A DNA stretch of 64,000 nucleotides. Source: Schizochytrium sp. TIO01. Its lineage: Eukaryota; Sar; Bigyra; Thraustochytrida; Thraustochytriidae. The stretch covers positions 2,403,102 to 2,467,101 of the forward strand of contig SMSO01000025.1 of NCBI GenBank assembly GCA_004764695.1, given 5' to 3'. Both the position numbers and the translations under genes were made by a program. Positions 51,014 to 61,610 of this stretch are shown in pieces. Below the pieces are notes generated by a model. The model searched no databases. It saw only the letters and a list, made by a program, of their open reading frames with translations, and was not told where the DNA came from. Positions within the stretch are counted from its first letter, which is position 1, and every line of letters begins with the position of its first letter.

Positions 51014-51562
51014 ATGCCAGAAGCACATTGCCACAACCCTTCTGCAGTGGTCCCATATGATCCTAATCAAGTAAACGCGGAAACTGGAGAACAAGATGAT
51101 TTGGCTGGAGACTTACAAATAACCCAGGAGCAGATTGAGCAGTTCAAAAAAGTTTTTGATCGCTTTGACAAGGATGGCGGAGGGACTATCGATGCAGAAG
51201 AGCTCGGCTCGGCTATGCATTCCTTGGGCCAGAACTTAACAAGACTGGAGCTTCAGGAAATGATTGAAGATGTCGATTTAGATGGCTCTGGAACTATCGA
51301 TTTTCCTGAATTCTTGGACATGATGCGCAAGAAATTACAGGATCGTGATACAGTCGAAGACCTTGTTGACGCTTTGAGACTTTTTGATCCTAGGAAATCA
51401 GGAGCGGTCGGTGTAGTTGTTCTTCGCCACGCACTTCTGAACTTAGGGGAGAAGATGACTGAAGAGGAAGTTGACTTTGTGTTTAGCCGCTTGCCTCGTA
51501 ATGCAGATGGTAAATTCGATAGTCAAGTTCTTGCTACAACGTTGCTTTCAACTTATATCTGA
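51014..51562 (+). CDS. Calmodulin/centrin-like EF-hand protein
   Basis: 182 aa from an ATG. A 35-residue N-terminal extension is followed by four EF-hand units. EF1 (loop [12 protein letters not shown]) and EF2 (loop [12 protein letters not shown]) have every ligand position. EF3 ([12 protein letters not shown]) keeps the fold-like helices but lacks acidic ligands including position 12, and EF4 ([12 protein letters not shown]) also lacks the Glu at 12. Only the N-lobe should bind Ca2+ normally. The spacing LRLFD to [17 protein letters not shown] is typical of calmodulin and centrin. It could serve as a light chain for IQ-bearing proteins, including the 21-IQ protein in this window, but no interaction is shown. 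An AATAAA lies 9 bases after the stop (51571-51576). Confidence 0.85.
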   Translation: MPEAHCHNPSAVVPYDPNQVNAETGEQDDLAGDLQITQEQIEQFKKVFDRFDKDGGGTIDAEELGSAMHSLGQNLTRLELQEMIEDVDLDGSGTIDFPEFLDMMRKKLQDRDTVEDLVDALRLFDPRKSGAVGVVVLRHALLNLGEKMTEEEVDFVFSRLPRNADGKFDSQVLATTLLSTYI

Positions 51563-52155
51563 AAACAAATAATAAAAAAAATCATGCTGATACAATTTCG
51601 TAGGAGTTTTACAATATTATAAGTGTAGTGCCCTGAGCTGCCTTTGTATTCACAGTTCTCTGAGAAAAAGCCCATTTTCTATTGCATTTATTTTAAATGA
51701 AAGGTTATGTTGTGTTATCTTTCCATAAACGCATCCATGTGTTTCAATGTTTGTGATTCCATTGCTTTTCTAGTACTGAAGGTATTATTTATTTAATAGC
51801 GCCGTGGTTGAAAATATTGGAGCTGTCATCCTCTGATACCGAGCAGTAGAAGGAGGAAAGCTCCTGTGCATCAACTTCAGCTTTTTAAAACATAGTTTTG
51901 ATAAGAGGGCCATCAAATAGACAAGCACTCCTACACGAAATAGCCATTGTAGCGCGAAGAGAAATCTGTGACGGATCCAAATTAACAAGAAATAACAAAG
52001 TCAAGAGTAGAAAGTAGATGGAAAAAGGTAACAATAAACAAAGACATGAAGAAGGGTCCCAGGAGCTGATTCACTATTGTAGATAGAATTTGCTTTGTAA
52101 AATGTGGAGCTGGGATCAATCAGTTTGTATATATGTTTGAGGATAAAAAAGAAAT
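51563..52155. other. Convergent spacer
   Basis: Holds the 3' ends of the calmodulin-like and pdxS genes. A short minus-strand ORF with one hydrophobic stretch (51785-51988) looks random. Nothing else seen. Confidence 0.6.
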
Positions 52156-53207
52156 TTACCAGGTGCCGTAGGGCTTGCCGTTGCTGCCGCCCTCACGGTC
52201 ACGGAAGTTGACCTTGGAGGCGTTGATATCAGAGATACCGACCATGGCGGCACCAATGTTCTTGCTGAGCTCAGCAATCTTCTTGGGGTCCTTGTAGTGT
52301 GTGACGGCATCGACGATAGCCTTGGCGCGCTTCTCCGGGTTGCCGCTGCGGAAGATACCGGAGCCAACGAAGACACCATCGCAGCCAAGCTGCATGAGCA
52401 TGGCAGCATCAGCCGGGGTGGCGACACCACCAGCGGCGAAGTTCACAACAGGGAGACGGCCCTCCTTGGCGCAAGACTTGACAAGGTCGTAAGGGGCCTG
52501 GATGTCCTTGGCAAAAACGAAGAGCTCATCCTCGTCCATGGTCTGGAGCTTCTTGAGCTCACGCTGGACAGAGCGGATGTGGCGAACAGCCTCGACGATG
52601 TTGCCGGTACCAGCCTCACCCTTGGTGCGGAGCATAGCAGCGCCCTCCTGGACACGGCGAAGAGCCTCGCCGAGGTTACGGCAGCCACACACGAAGGGCA
52701 CCTTGAAGTTGCGCTTGTTGATGTGGTTCTCCTCATCAGCCATGGTAAGAACCTCAGACTCGTCAATGTAGTCAATCTCGATGGCCTCGAGAACCTGGGC
52801 CTCGACGAAGTGACCAATACGGGCCTTGGCCATGACGGGGATGCTGACAGCCTCCTTGATGGCGAGGATCATCTCAGGGTCGCTCATGCGGGCGACGCCA
52901 CCCTCTGCGCGAAGGTCAGCGGGGATGCGCTCGAGAGCCATGCTGTTTGCATAGAAGAAGTGGAAATTTACCAAATAATCATGCAAGTTAGTTCAAATGT
53001 CATGTCTTTTGGTTGAGTCAATGAATCAGATATGCAAGCAAGTAAGCAAGCAAGCGAACGATAGCAGGTGAGTATGACTTACACAGCGACGGCACCAGCG
53101 GCCTCAGCGATCTTGGCCTCCTCGGGGGTGGTGACATCCATGATGACACCACCGCAGAGCATGCGGGCGAGGCCGCGGTTCTCCATGATCTTATCGTCTT
53201 GGGACAT
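52156..53207 (-). CDS. PDX1: Pyridoxal 5'-phosphate synthase subunit PdxS/PDX1 (two exons)
   Basis: 303 aa from two exons: 53207-53083 (125 nt, ATG at 53205-53207) and 52942-52156, joined inside a Val codon. The product combines ribose 5-phosphate, glyceraldehyde 3-phosphate and ammonia (from PdxT/PDX2) into PLP. Key residues are present: the Asp of [14 protein letters not shown] (Asp24), the Schiff-base Lys of [10 protein letters not shown] (Lys81), and the Lys of [11 protein letters not shown] (Lys149); the phosphate loop [13 protein letters not shown] and [12 protein letters not shown] follow. Length is normal (about 297 in bacteria). Codon choice is strongly biased to C or G at third positions, unlike neighbouring genes, which suggests very high expression. 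The bias also leaves long open frames on the opposite strand. Its glutaminase partner is not in the window. Confidence 0.96.
52943..53082 (-). other. Spliceosomal intron of the PDX1 gene (140 bases)
   Basis: Starts GTAAGT at 53082 and ends CAG at 52943 on the minus strand. Removing it joins AGAVAV to [10 protein letters not shown] exactly as in all PdxS proteins. It contains a GCAA-type microsatellite (about 53033-53056). It is the one intron in this window I can place with confidence. Confidence 0.93.
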
Positions 53208-54443
53208 TTTGTCTAAATTGAGTTAAAAGTCTACAGAAATGGACTTGTCTGTTTCATGGAACGCATACGAATAATTTAACGAAGTTAACCAGCAGCATCA
53301 ATATCACATAGTTGTGATCCATAGCAAGATGTATCGAGATGCAGAGTCATTGTGAATAACGATTCCGAATGGAATTTGATGATATTAGCAGTAACAAACA
53401 AAATACAAAAACGGGTTAGTCAATACTGTTGCTTCCAGTCTCCGTCAAGCACAATCACGCTTTTGTACAAGGATGCACACGCACCCCACGCCAAATCCTC
53501 AGCAGCACTTCGCTATCCATGTCCAGGACACAAACAGTAGATAGAAACCCATAAACACTGTATTTTATAGGAAACAAGCAATTGCATTCCTTCATGGCGT
53601 CAACCTTTGTGTGGCTGGTAAGCGAGACCCAGGAAGAGACGCGCAAAGTACAGCACCCAGACAAAGCCAGGGCACGAGGACGATGACATGAAGGTGGTTC
53701 TTTGCAGAGTGGGGGCCTTTGCTCTCGCCACGCAAGGATTTCCTTCTCCAAGCTCGCATGAAGATCAAGACGTACCGAAGCGGTGGTCACCAGGTTTGTG
53801 GCTTTGCTTGACCTGGCGCCGTGCTTTTTCCACCTTTCTTCCCGCCCATATTGGCTACAATAGTTCTAACCGTTCCAAGTACATTGAACGGGGGTCTCCG
53901 CAGGAGTCTGTGCTTATTCTTTTTGTTCTCGCCTGTTCTTCCATACTGTCCAATATGTAAATAAGAGCAGCGATGAGAGTGACGGAGAAATAACTCGCAA
54001 TAAAGCCCCCACTGGGCAACCAGGAGAATGTTGCGAGAATCAATCAGATCAGCGCGATTAACAGAGAGAGGCGCAGTGCAGTTTATTGCCTGCTTAGCCG
54101 CGATAGGCGTTGTGAGAGATGAGCAATACGTTGACTTGTTTGATCACTCATTTCCCCATTTCTTTGCTCTCTTGGCACAAAGCCCTGCGGCCTCGAAGGG
54201 CGATGGCGAGAAAGCTACTCACTCACCAGTACCTAGCTATCGATGGACTCAGCTAGCCATCTATCTATTTATCTATCGATCTGTATGGTACTGCCACAAA
54301 CAAACAAACAAACAAACCAACCACAATCGACTATCATGGTAAAGAAGTTGAAGTGTTCAAGTTGGTTTTCACATTTTTATAAAAATCATCGCGATCATAA
54401 GAGCGTCAAACGCAGAAGTAAAAATAAAAACGAAACGAAATGA

Positions 54444-54585
54444 GGGAATGAGTGAATGAATGAACGAATGAATGAATGAATTAAATAAATGAATGAATTA
54501 AATAAATGAATGAATGAATTAAATAAATGAATGAGTGAATGAATGAATAAAATAAATGAATGAATGAATGAATGAATGAATGAAC
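54444..54585. repeat. GAAT microsatellite
   Basis: About 140 bases of GAAT/GAATGAAT units with AATTAAATAAAT interruptions, the longest simple repeat in the window. Confidence 0.9.
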
Positions 54586-55504
54586 TTCATATGAAAAGGT
54601 CCCTGCGACCCACCCACTGCCTCGAAAGAAGAAACAAATGCAGAAGGAAGTGAGAAAACTAAGCGACAGTCGCATTAAAAAAAGGCGTCTTAAGAGAAGT
54701 TGAGTGGAATCTCTTCTTGGAGGTTGGCGATTCTTTTCTATCTATTTAATTAAGTTGATGGTCCATTTGGTTCTTAGCGAAGACGAAGAAGAAGAACTCT
54801 ACAGCGATCGATCTCCGTCTCCTTCATCTTCTTCTATGGTGAAGAAAATCTTGAAACACCTTGCTTGAGTTGGGCCTCGTTTTGTAGCTCTCGGCGAAGG
54901 CTCTTTCCAGAGTTCCCACGCCAAACTTTCCCTGCAGAAGGACAAGAACCACCATGGCCATGCCCAGAAGATCGGCGCTTCGGAGGTTGGTTCATGACCA
55001 ATTGAATTAAAACTAATGTGGCCTCGCCATCATGAATTGATCGCACTCGATCGATTTGGTCGCGCTTCATCCACCTTCATGGCGTGCCACGACTGCTGCT
55101 GCTTCTTCTTCTGCTTCTTCGTGGCAGGCCCTTCGTGAGTGTGCGGAATCAACTGTAGCGAACTTTCTCGAGTCGCGTCAGCTCTCAACAGGCAAGCAAG
55201 CAAGCAAGCAAGTGCTCAGTCGTAGCATCTTCTCGCGGGAGTGGAGGAGGTACGTGCTCACGTACAACCTCAAGAACTCCTTCAGCCAACTCCAGACAGG
55301 CACGGCATGGTCCTCAACTTGAGTGAACAAGTTGCTCCACTCTGTCTTCACATACACACGCCACAGCAGCAGGTAAGGTACATCAAATGCGGCAGAATTT
55401 GTGGCATCAAGCCGTCTCGAAGCATGTGCCCGGAACACCGCCGCGTGGACCTTCTCCAGCGACGCCACGAAGATGCATCTCGCGAGCTTAGTTCTCGACG
55501 TGTG

Positions 55505-55793
55505 TCATCGACACCGACATTGACATGGACATCGACATGGACATCGATCGCAATCTCCAGTTCTTCATGGATAATTTGCTGACACATATGCAATCGATGC
55601 GCAGCAGAAGTTGGCATTGGCATTGGCATTGGCATTGGCATTGGCATTGGCGTTCTCCGCCATGTTCATGGCGTCCCACAGAACTTGGTGCAGGAATTGC
55701 CTTCAATCTCGTCTCCATCATCGCCGCCATCACCGCCGCCACCAGCGGCAGCGGCAGCAGAGGCAGCAGAGGCAACAGAGGCAGCAGAGCAAT
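55505..55793. repeat. Three neighbouring hexamer arrays
   Basis: 55505-55550 has six-base periodicity of GAC triplets (GACATG, GACATC). 55611-55652 is seven TTGGCA units. 55737-55793 is GGCAGC/AGAGGC units. All have a period divisible by three, which is common in coding sequence, but no frame gives a recognisable protein. Confidence 0.85.
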
Positions 55794-56016
55794 GATCAGC
55801 CGACGACTAACCCGCTCGGTTTGAGGAAGCGGAGCAAGCCCACAAGAAGGCGTGGCACAGATTGTTGCCGCGCATTGAGGGATGGGTTTATTTCCTTACC
55901 GCGCAGCTCCTCCTCGCCAGAATCCACTCGCATTATCTGCTACGCACTCACGCTTTTGGCAGCGGCGAGTGCGATGCGTTGTCTTGGGCGCTGCGCTTCA
56001 CGCAGACGGCCAGAGG

Positions 56017-56060
56017 GACAACAAACAAACAAACAAACAAACAAACAAACAAACAGACAA
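56017..56060. repeat. CAAA microsatellite
   Basis: About ten ACAA/CAAA tetramers ending in CAGACAAAC. Confidence 0.9.
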
Positions 56061-57085
56061 ACTCTTCTTCAGAGCCTGTCCTCCACTGCCTCCATCGAAG
56101 AAGAAGAAAGAAGTTCTTCGAAAAGGGACGCATTTCGATCGAAGTAAGTAAGTGGAAATCGATCGACACTTAAGATTGGCTGTTCTTTTGTTCCTGAGTT
56201 TTGTACATTCTTTCTCCCTCTGTCTTCTGAGTGGAATGGAGAGGAATGGAATGGAATGAAAGCTTTGAGCACTTTGGGAGTTCGTTCAACTTTCACTTCA
56301 CCTCAACTTTTTCATGAAGATGATGATGACTTTCGACTCTTCTAAAAGTTTATTACTCTGTGTAATTTTTTTTTTAATTTAAAAAAAAAAAAAAAAAAAA
56401 AAGATAAATAAAAGAAACTAAAATAAATAATTCTTTCGAATGATGGAATTACCTTCTTCAACCTCTCATGATTTATTTAGTCGCCGCTCGCTGTTCAGAC
56501 TGCCGCGAGTTCTTCGGGTTCTTCGGCTTCATAGCCTTCGGCAGCAGCTCTGTCTGCATGTCTCCGGGCTGTCTCGAGAGAGTGCCGATCGCCTCAACGA
56601 GCTTTCCAGAGCGGCAGAATCTCTATCTGGCCGAGCTGGTCGCGTTCGTGGTTTCCATTCTTTCGTTCGTGGTGCTGCTACATTCTATGCAACACTAGCA
56701 GTTACATAGACGAAATACGTATTAAAAAAGAGTTAAATTGATTTCCTGGGTAAAGTTTCTATTTTACCTACAGCCACAATTTCCATAGCAACCTCGTTTT
56801 CTGGTTGTAGAATGAATCGAGCAAGCAACAATCCATTTATTTATCCATTCTTCATTCCATCTTCTAGAAATGCTACTAGAACTGCTGCTGATTCCGCGAA
56901 GGCTGACCGAGTGCTGCTCATGCTGAAATTAAAGGTGACGATAATGGTGAAAAGACCTTTGGACGCGGGCCTTCTTGGTGCAATCTGTGGTCCTCCTCGC
57001 GCTTGTTCCTCAAAGTAGAAAACATCACTGACCCATCTCAGGAGAATGGAATTTATCACAAAATCTATCATCTTCTACTACACAC

Positions 57086-57134
57086 GCACGCACTCATTCA
57101 CTCACTCGCTCACTCACTCACTCACTCACTCACT
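57086..57134. repeat. CTCA microsatellite
   Basis: About eleven CTCA-type tetramers with a few single-base variants. Confidence 0.9.
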
Positions 57135-60058
57135 TCAGCTGCGAATAGGTGCCTAGCCACTGATAAAGCTTCTGCTGTTCTCGCCATTCGCTCAGACCGT
57201 GGCCGTGCTTATTCGTGTCAGAGAAAGGAAAACAACGAAGCACTGCCCAAAGTCTGGAGCTCGCTTCAAGTTATTCGTGGATGTGCTTTTTGGCTGGAAC
57301 TGATGACAGGAAAGATCATTGATCATTTTGCCCCAAGGCTTGCTTATTCCAAGAATCACATACAATCAGGGAACTAGCGATACAAAGTTGGAATCACCAT
57401 CATCGCCGCACCAAGGTCGAGAAGATGAAATGTAGCACCTTCGGAAGCAAGCCACGATTGCATGCAACCTTCTAGCGAGGATGATGACGATGGTGCTGAC
57501 GATGATGCCGAATAGGATGAATACCTACCTCTTCAACGAAGTTGTCAATGGTAATACTCAAACCGAGCACTGTTCACACGCTTAAATTCATGATTTAATG
57601 CATGGATTTTGGGGGTTGTTGAAGATAAAGACGCGATTATTGCCTACTATTATCACTACATACCTAACCTCATTTCTAAAAACCACTCCTGGGATTGGGC
57701 TCCGTCCGTTCCCATGAATTAAGATCAGAGATCTGACTTGCTTTATTTCTTATTTCGAGAGAGAGCACAGGTACCTAGGTAGATAATCTTCTTGCATCAT
57801 CGAACTATTTATCAGCAACACGGACCACGAAACTTGCAATTGCAGCGTTGATCTCTATTGCCTCTAGAGACACTGCTAACAACAGCATATTTACACAGAT
57901 GGCAAGTTAACTCAGCCACTATCATGGTACCACAAAGCCCTCGGCATACTATACAAATTGTTTTTTTTACTAGGTTCGCTGCGCTTTTTATGATCCTAGG
58001 CCGTGAATTGCATTCAGGTACTAACCACCACAGAAGTGAACTGCGAAAGAGGGCCCTTGGAATTACAATAATCTTAAGTCGCATTCCGTAACAGCGAGAA
58101 CTCTATGTCAGTGGCTAGTTTAGTTCTGTGTGAACTCTTATGATGGAGAATGTTTTGCTGCCTGAGGCGCGTTTTCTATTTTTCTTCAGCACGATTCCTT
58201 TCCATGCAAACTATATTCCAGATTAAATCAACCGTGACACTTCTCATGAAAACATGCTACCTAGGGATGTAGGTATCATCTACCAGCGCAACACGTACAA
58301 TCTACTCTTCTGCTTAGTGCAACTATTAATTAATGAGAATGCGGTGGTACACAGTGAGATGAAAGCAATGCCAGCCTCGCAAAAGTTCACTTTTTCATAG
58401 CTGGTTGTCTTGTGTTTTCAAGGCAATGAATAGATTCTCAGCAGCAAAGCGCGTGTTTTGGGATAGAAAATAACCTCTGTACCAAAGCGAAACGTGAGAA
58501 AGTAAGTTCTCTGCTGCTGGTTCTATAATCTCAAAACAGGGTCATACGCGAGGCCAAGTAGGGCGAAGGAGTGACCAGAGAGAACCGGGAAGGCGAAAAA
58601 GAAAATACACCGTATACAGGCATCTTGTTCTTGTGCTAACCAAAGGAAGCGCTACAATGTGTGAGAGCACCTTGATCTAGTATGTAGCTAGCAATCATGG
58701 CAGTTTTGCAAAAGAGCTATGTGGTCAGCAGATCGTCCATTACAATTCTTATTCTCTTCTTTTTTTTCTTTTTTAAAAATAATTTTCAAAGTTATTTAGT
58801 TGGTTTTTCCTTTTTTTTTCTTATTTTGCTGAGAATCCCAAGTTTTGATCTCCTACTAACCAGCATTGGTGAGAGTGCACGTTTAGGAAGTAAGGGCTTC
58901 GGAAACAACTCACAATTGCTGTGCAGCAAGGTCTCAACAACAAGTTGAAATCGAGGAGTCATAGCTAGAACAGCAACAAGGCGTCAACCAGGTAGACTTG
59001 AGGTTGTGGAAGAAAATTGGACTTCTTCCCTTTCAAGAAACCGGCTTAAAAAGCGTATGCTGCATGCTACTTTTCTTTCCATTTATGAATTGTCGAACTG
59101 CGCACAATTAAACCGAGCTGTGAGGTGTCTAGGTAGGTACCACACGAGGAAATGAAGTTTCTAGACCTCGTGAAGCAAACATGAAGGTGGCGGAAAATGC
59201 TTTGTTGACAATGAATGCACAATTAAGTCCGTCAGTTGGTTCATTTTTCGTTTGTTTGCTGCATCTCAAGCGCAAGCAAGCAAACGAAAGCCTACTTTAC
59301 TTTTCTTTTCCCCTTCTAGCTAGACAACATAATACACCCTAATAGGTATGTGCCGTGAAGAGTTAAATTCATTGGATCAATGAGACCACAATGATGTTGG
59401 AGATATTCTACTGCAAAATAGCAGCACCCTGAAATGAAAGCTTTTTAAAATAGAATTCTACCAGTAGATCACAAACACGAGTTCGGCAATCATTACAAAA
59501 GGAGATAATATTTATCGCTGGCTTTGACTCCTGACTTAATAACGGAGAATTGTATCCCAAGTCCAAAAGTCCGCGACCCAGCATTGAGTACATAGTGGTC
59601 ACTTTTTACAGCATTCTTGTTGTAACTATAGAGGTTAGTTCTCGAACGTTAATTATAAATTTTGCCAGTTACTATGCCTTAAGTTTATAAAATTGAGTTT
59701 GAAAAGTAAAGAATGATACTTCCTATCAGGACTTTATAGACTTTGGCATAAATCCAAGGAAGGAGATCATAGCTATTTTTATTTTTTTTTTATTTGGCAA
59801 AATCGCGCAGATAGGTGATAGTTCACCATGTATCATACATAACTTATTAAAGTCAATTATAAATACCGAATGCTCTTAAAAGGTGAATGGTCTCTTTGAA
59901 GAATCATGAAACCACCACCAAATACCCGGCCTCCAAAATGTATAAAATAGACGATAGTTAGTCATTTGTATTTAAGGATCATCGAGATACTTATTTAATT
60001 TTTACTCGATTTGCTTAGGTTATAATTTTGAAATATATCCTCATTGCATAGCAGGGAA

Positions 60059-60739
60059 TTACCATTGTGCATAGCACAGTGCACCGCCACTTGGCATTTT
60101 GAGAAAAGTCTGCTTTCTGGAAAGAATAAATGCCTGTTGATACGAATATGCTCCGACGTGTTGAGTAAAAACTATAAGTTTTGCAGCAAGGCGACATACG
60201 CCCCGAATTAGGCCGTATGTTACTGGAAAGGCGTGCAGGAAGTGGGTTTTCTGTGTTTGTACAAAATGGTGCACAACATTCGTAAGCTGCCGGATGGCGT
60301 ACGTTGTGTTAGGAAGTAACAATACAGTGAAAATTCGTACGATAATACGCAGGTGTATCTGAGAAACCAGTTGTACAGAAATAGCGACACGCCGACAGCT
60401 ATAAAATAAGACCCTTCGAAATTGCATTGTGATGATTGGCGAATATGTGTACACCATATGAATCAGTGAGAATGTCAGGTCATAGGATCTACTGGTCAAA
60501 GACAGGATAGCTTTGAGTGTTCCTGATGCTATACGTTTGGCGAAGTAAAATTGCACTGCGAGATACTTTGATGCAAAGTAACGAATGCCATAGAAAATCT
60601 GCTTCCCTGTGTACAAAACAACGCGTGAGCCGTGCTTAACCCCACCTTTGATAACTTTATGTGCTGTTCTCACAGCAGCAAGCACATGGTTCCTAATTTC
60701 TTGTGACAGCTTGGTAAAAGTCCACATAGTTGTCTGCAT
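60059..60739 (-). CDS. Unknown amphipathic/hydrophobic basic protein
   Basis: 226 aa from an ATG. Not recognised. Unlike a random ORF, it keeps a regular pattern of Val/Ile/Leu/Tyr stretches with scattered Arg/Lys/His and Ser/Thr and almost no acidic residues. About seven segments of 18-25 residues repeat this pattern (for example SRVVLYTGKQIFYGIRYF and YSPIITMQFRRVLFYSC). This suggests a set of membrane-associated amphipathic helices or a poorly hydrophobic membrane protein, rather than a soluble enzyme. No signal peptide and no cysteine motif. It could be a peripheral organelle or lipid-surface protein, but that is a guess; it might also be a chance ORF. Confidence 0.42.
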   Translation of the reverse strand: MQTTMWTFTKLSQEIRNHVLAAVRTAHKVIKGGVKHGSRVVLYTGKQIFYGIRYFASKYLAVQFYFAKRIASGTLKAILSLTSRSYDLTFSLIHMVYTYSPIITMQFRRVLFYSCRRVAISVQLVSQIHLRIIVRIFTVLLLPNTTYAIRQLTNVVHHFVQTQKTHFLHAFPVTYGLIRGVCRLAAKLIVFTQHVGAYSYQQAFILSRKQTFLKMPSGGALCYAQW

Positions 60740-61610
60740 ATAATAAAGGAACTGCGTTGAAATTTAGATGTGGCTCTGAGAAGCCACCACGAGGTTATTG
60801 GGCAGCCTGCTCGCCCAACCAGGGTTCTTTTTAGCTATAGTGCAGGAGGCTTGTGCTTTCCCGCCGGCTGCGCACTATACGCAATGCAAGAAGAACTTGG
60901 GGTGTGCTGCCAGTTCTGTGGGAACGCTTGACAAGACCATCACAAAGTCAAACAAACCAGGTAGCGGCGGCTAGCTTAGAGAGCGACCCGCCAGAACACG
61001 AGGGCCCTGCTCAAGCTAGCACCCGAAACCAAACTCACTCTTGAAAGAGGATTGCTACCATGGCAGTAACATTGATGATGCGTTTGTGCAAGAACCCTGG
61101 AGAGTGCACGCAGCGAGAAATTACCATGACGCAATACTATGTTTATCACTATGTAAAATTTATAAGATATTAAAAAAGAAAGAAAGAAAAAAACACGACG
61201 GATGCATTTAAAATAGTAGACCAATCAAAACTCAAAAATATATTGATTCCATTATTTCAAAGTCTTCAGCTTGAACGTCTACAAAAGTAATCTCAGCAAA
61301 TTATACTGCTAAGATGAAGATCCTATCAAGTTTCACCATGTGGAGCACATGCTGCAAGCAGCTTCCATATTACCATTAGTTAAAACATGACATATCCTAA
61401 ATTTCTTTCAAAAATGAACTCTATGGGAGTTGCAAGTCTTGCTTTCAAACTATGATAGAAAATGCGACAGTAACGATTATCATAGAATGCCTGCACAAAA
61501 GAATCAAAGAGGAAGAACCAAGAAGGATCATTGAATAAAAAATATCAAGTTGATAAAAAAAAAATATCAAGTTGAGTTTGAAACAAGCTCCTATTTTCAG
61601 AACAATGTAT
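60740..61610. other. Intergenic
   Basis: Upstream of the unknown gene at 60739 and downstream of the dehydrogenase at 61611, both on the minus strand. A perfect 6-bp hairpin TTGGGC/GCCCAA lies at about 60798-60818. No gene seen. Confidence 0.6.

Larger units (their letters stand above)
53208..60058. other. Gene-poor 6.9-kb region rich in microsatellites
   Basis: No gene I can name. Tandem repeats are concentrated in the left 4 kb: AAAC near 54297-54318, GAAT 54444-54585, GCAA 55190-55212, hexamers at 55505-55550, 55611-55652 and 55737-55793, CAAA at 56017-56060, a T/A block at 56367-56402 and CTCA at 57086-57134. Between 55.0 and 57.0 kb several GC-richer patches have open frames next to plausible splice sites, including 55079-55134 (ATG to GTGAGT) and 56482-56698 (after TTTATTTAG, ending in a hydrophobic segment). 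These may be exons of an unrecognised spliced gene. The right part, 57.5-60 kb, is AT-rich and shows nothing. Confidence 0.6.

Noticed and set aside
52297-53016. 239-codon open frame on the plus strand opposite PDX1
   Set aside because: It mirrors PDX1 codons; strong C/G third-base bias removes stops from the opposite strand. PDX1 is certain.
55611-56147. 178-codon ORF starting with an Ala-Leu repeat
   Set aside because: It begins in the TTGGCA hexamer array and continues through the CAAA microsatellite; no domain.
54240-57140. CRISPR-like arrays
   Set aside because: The repeats are 4-6 bp simple repeats without spacers, and the DNA is eukaryotic.
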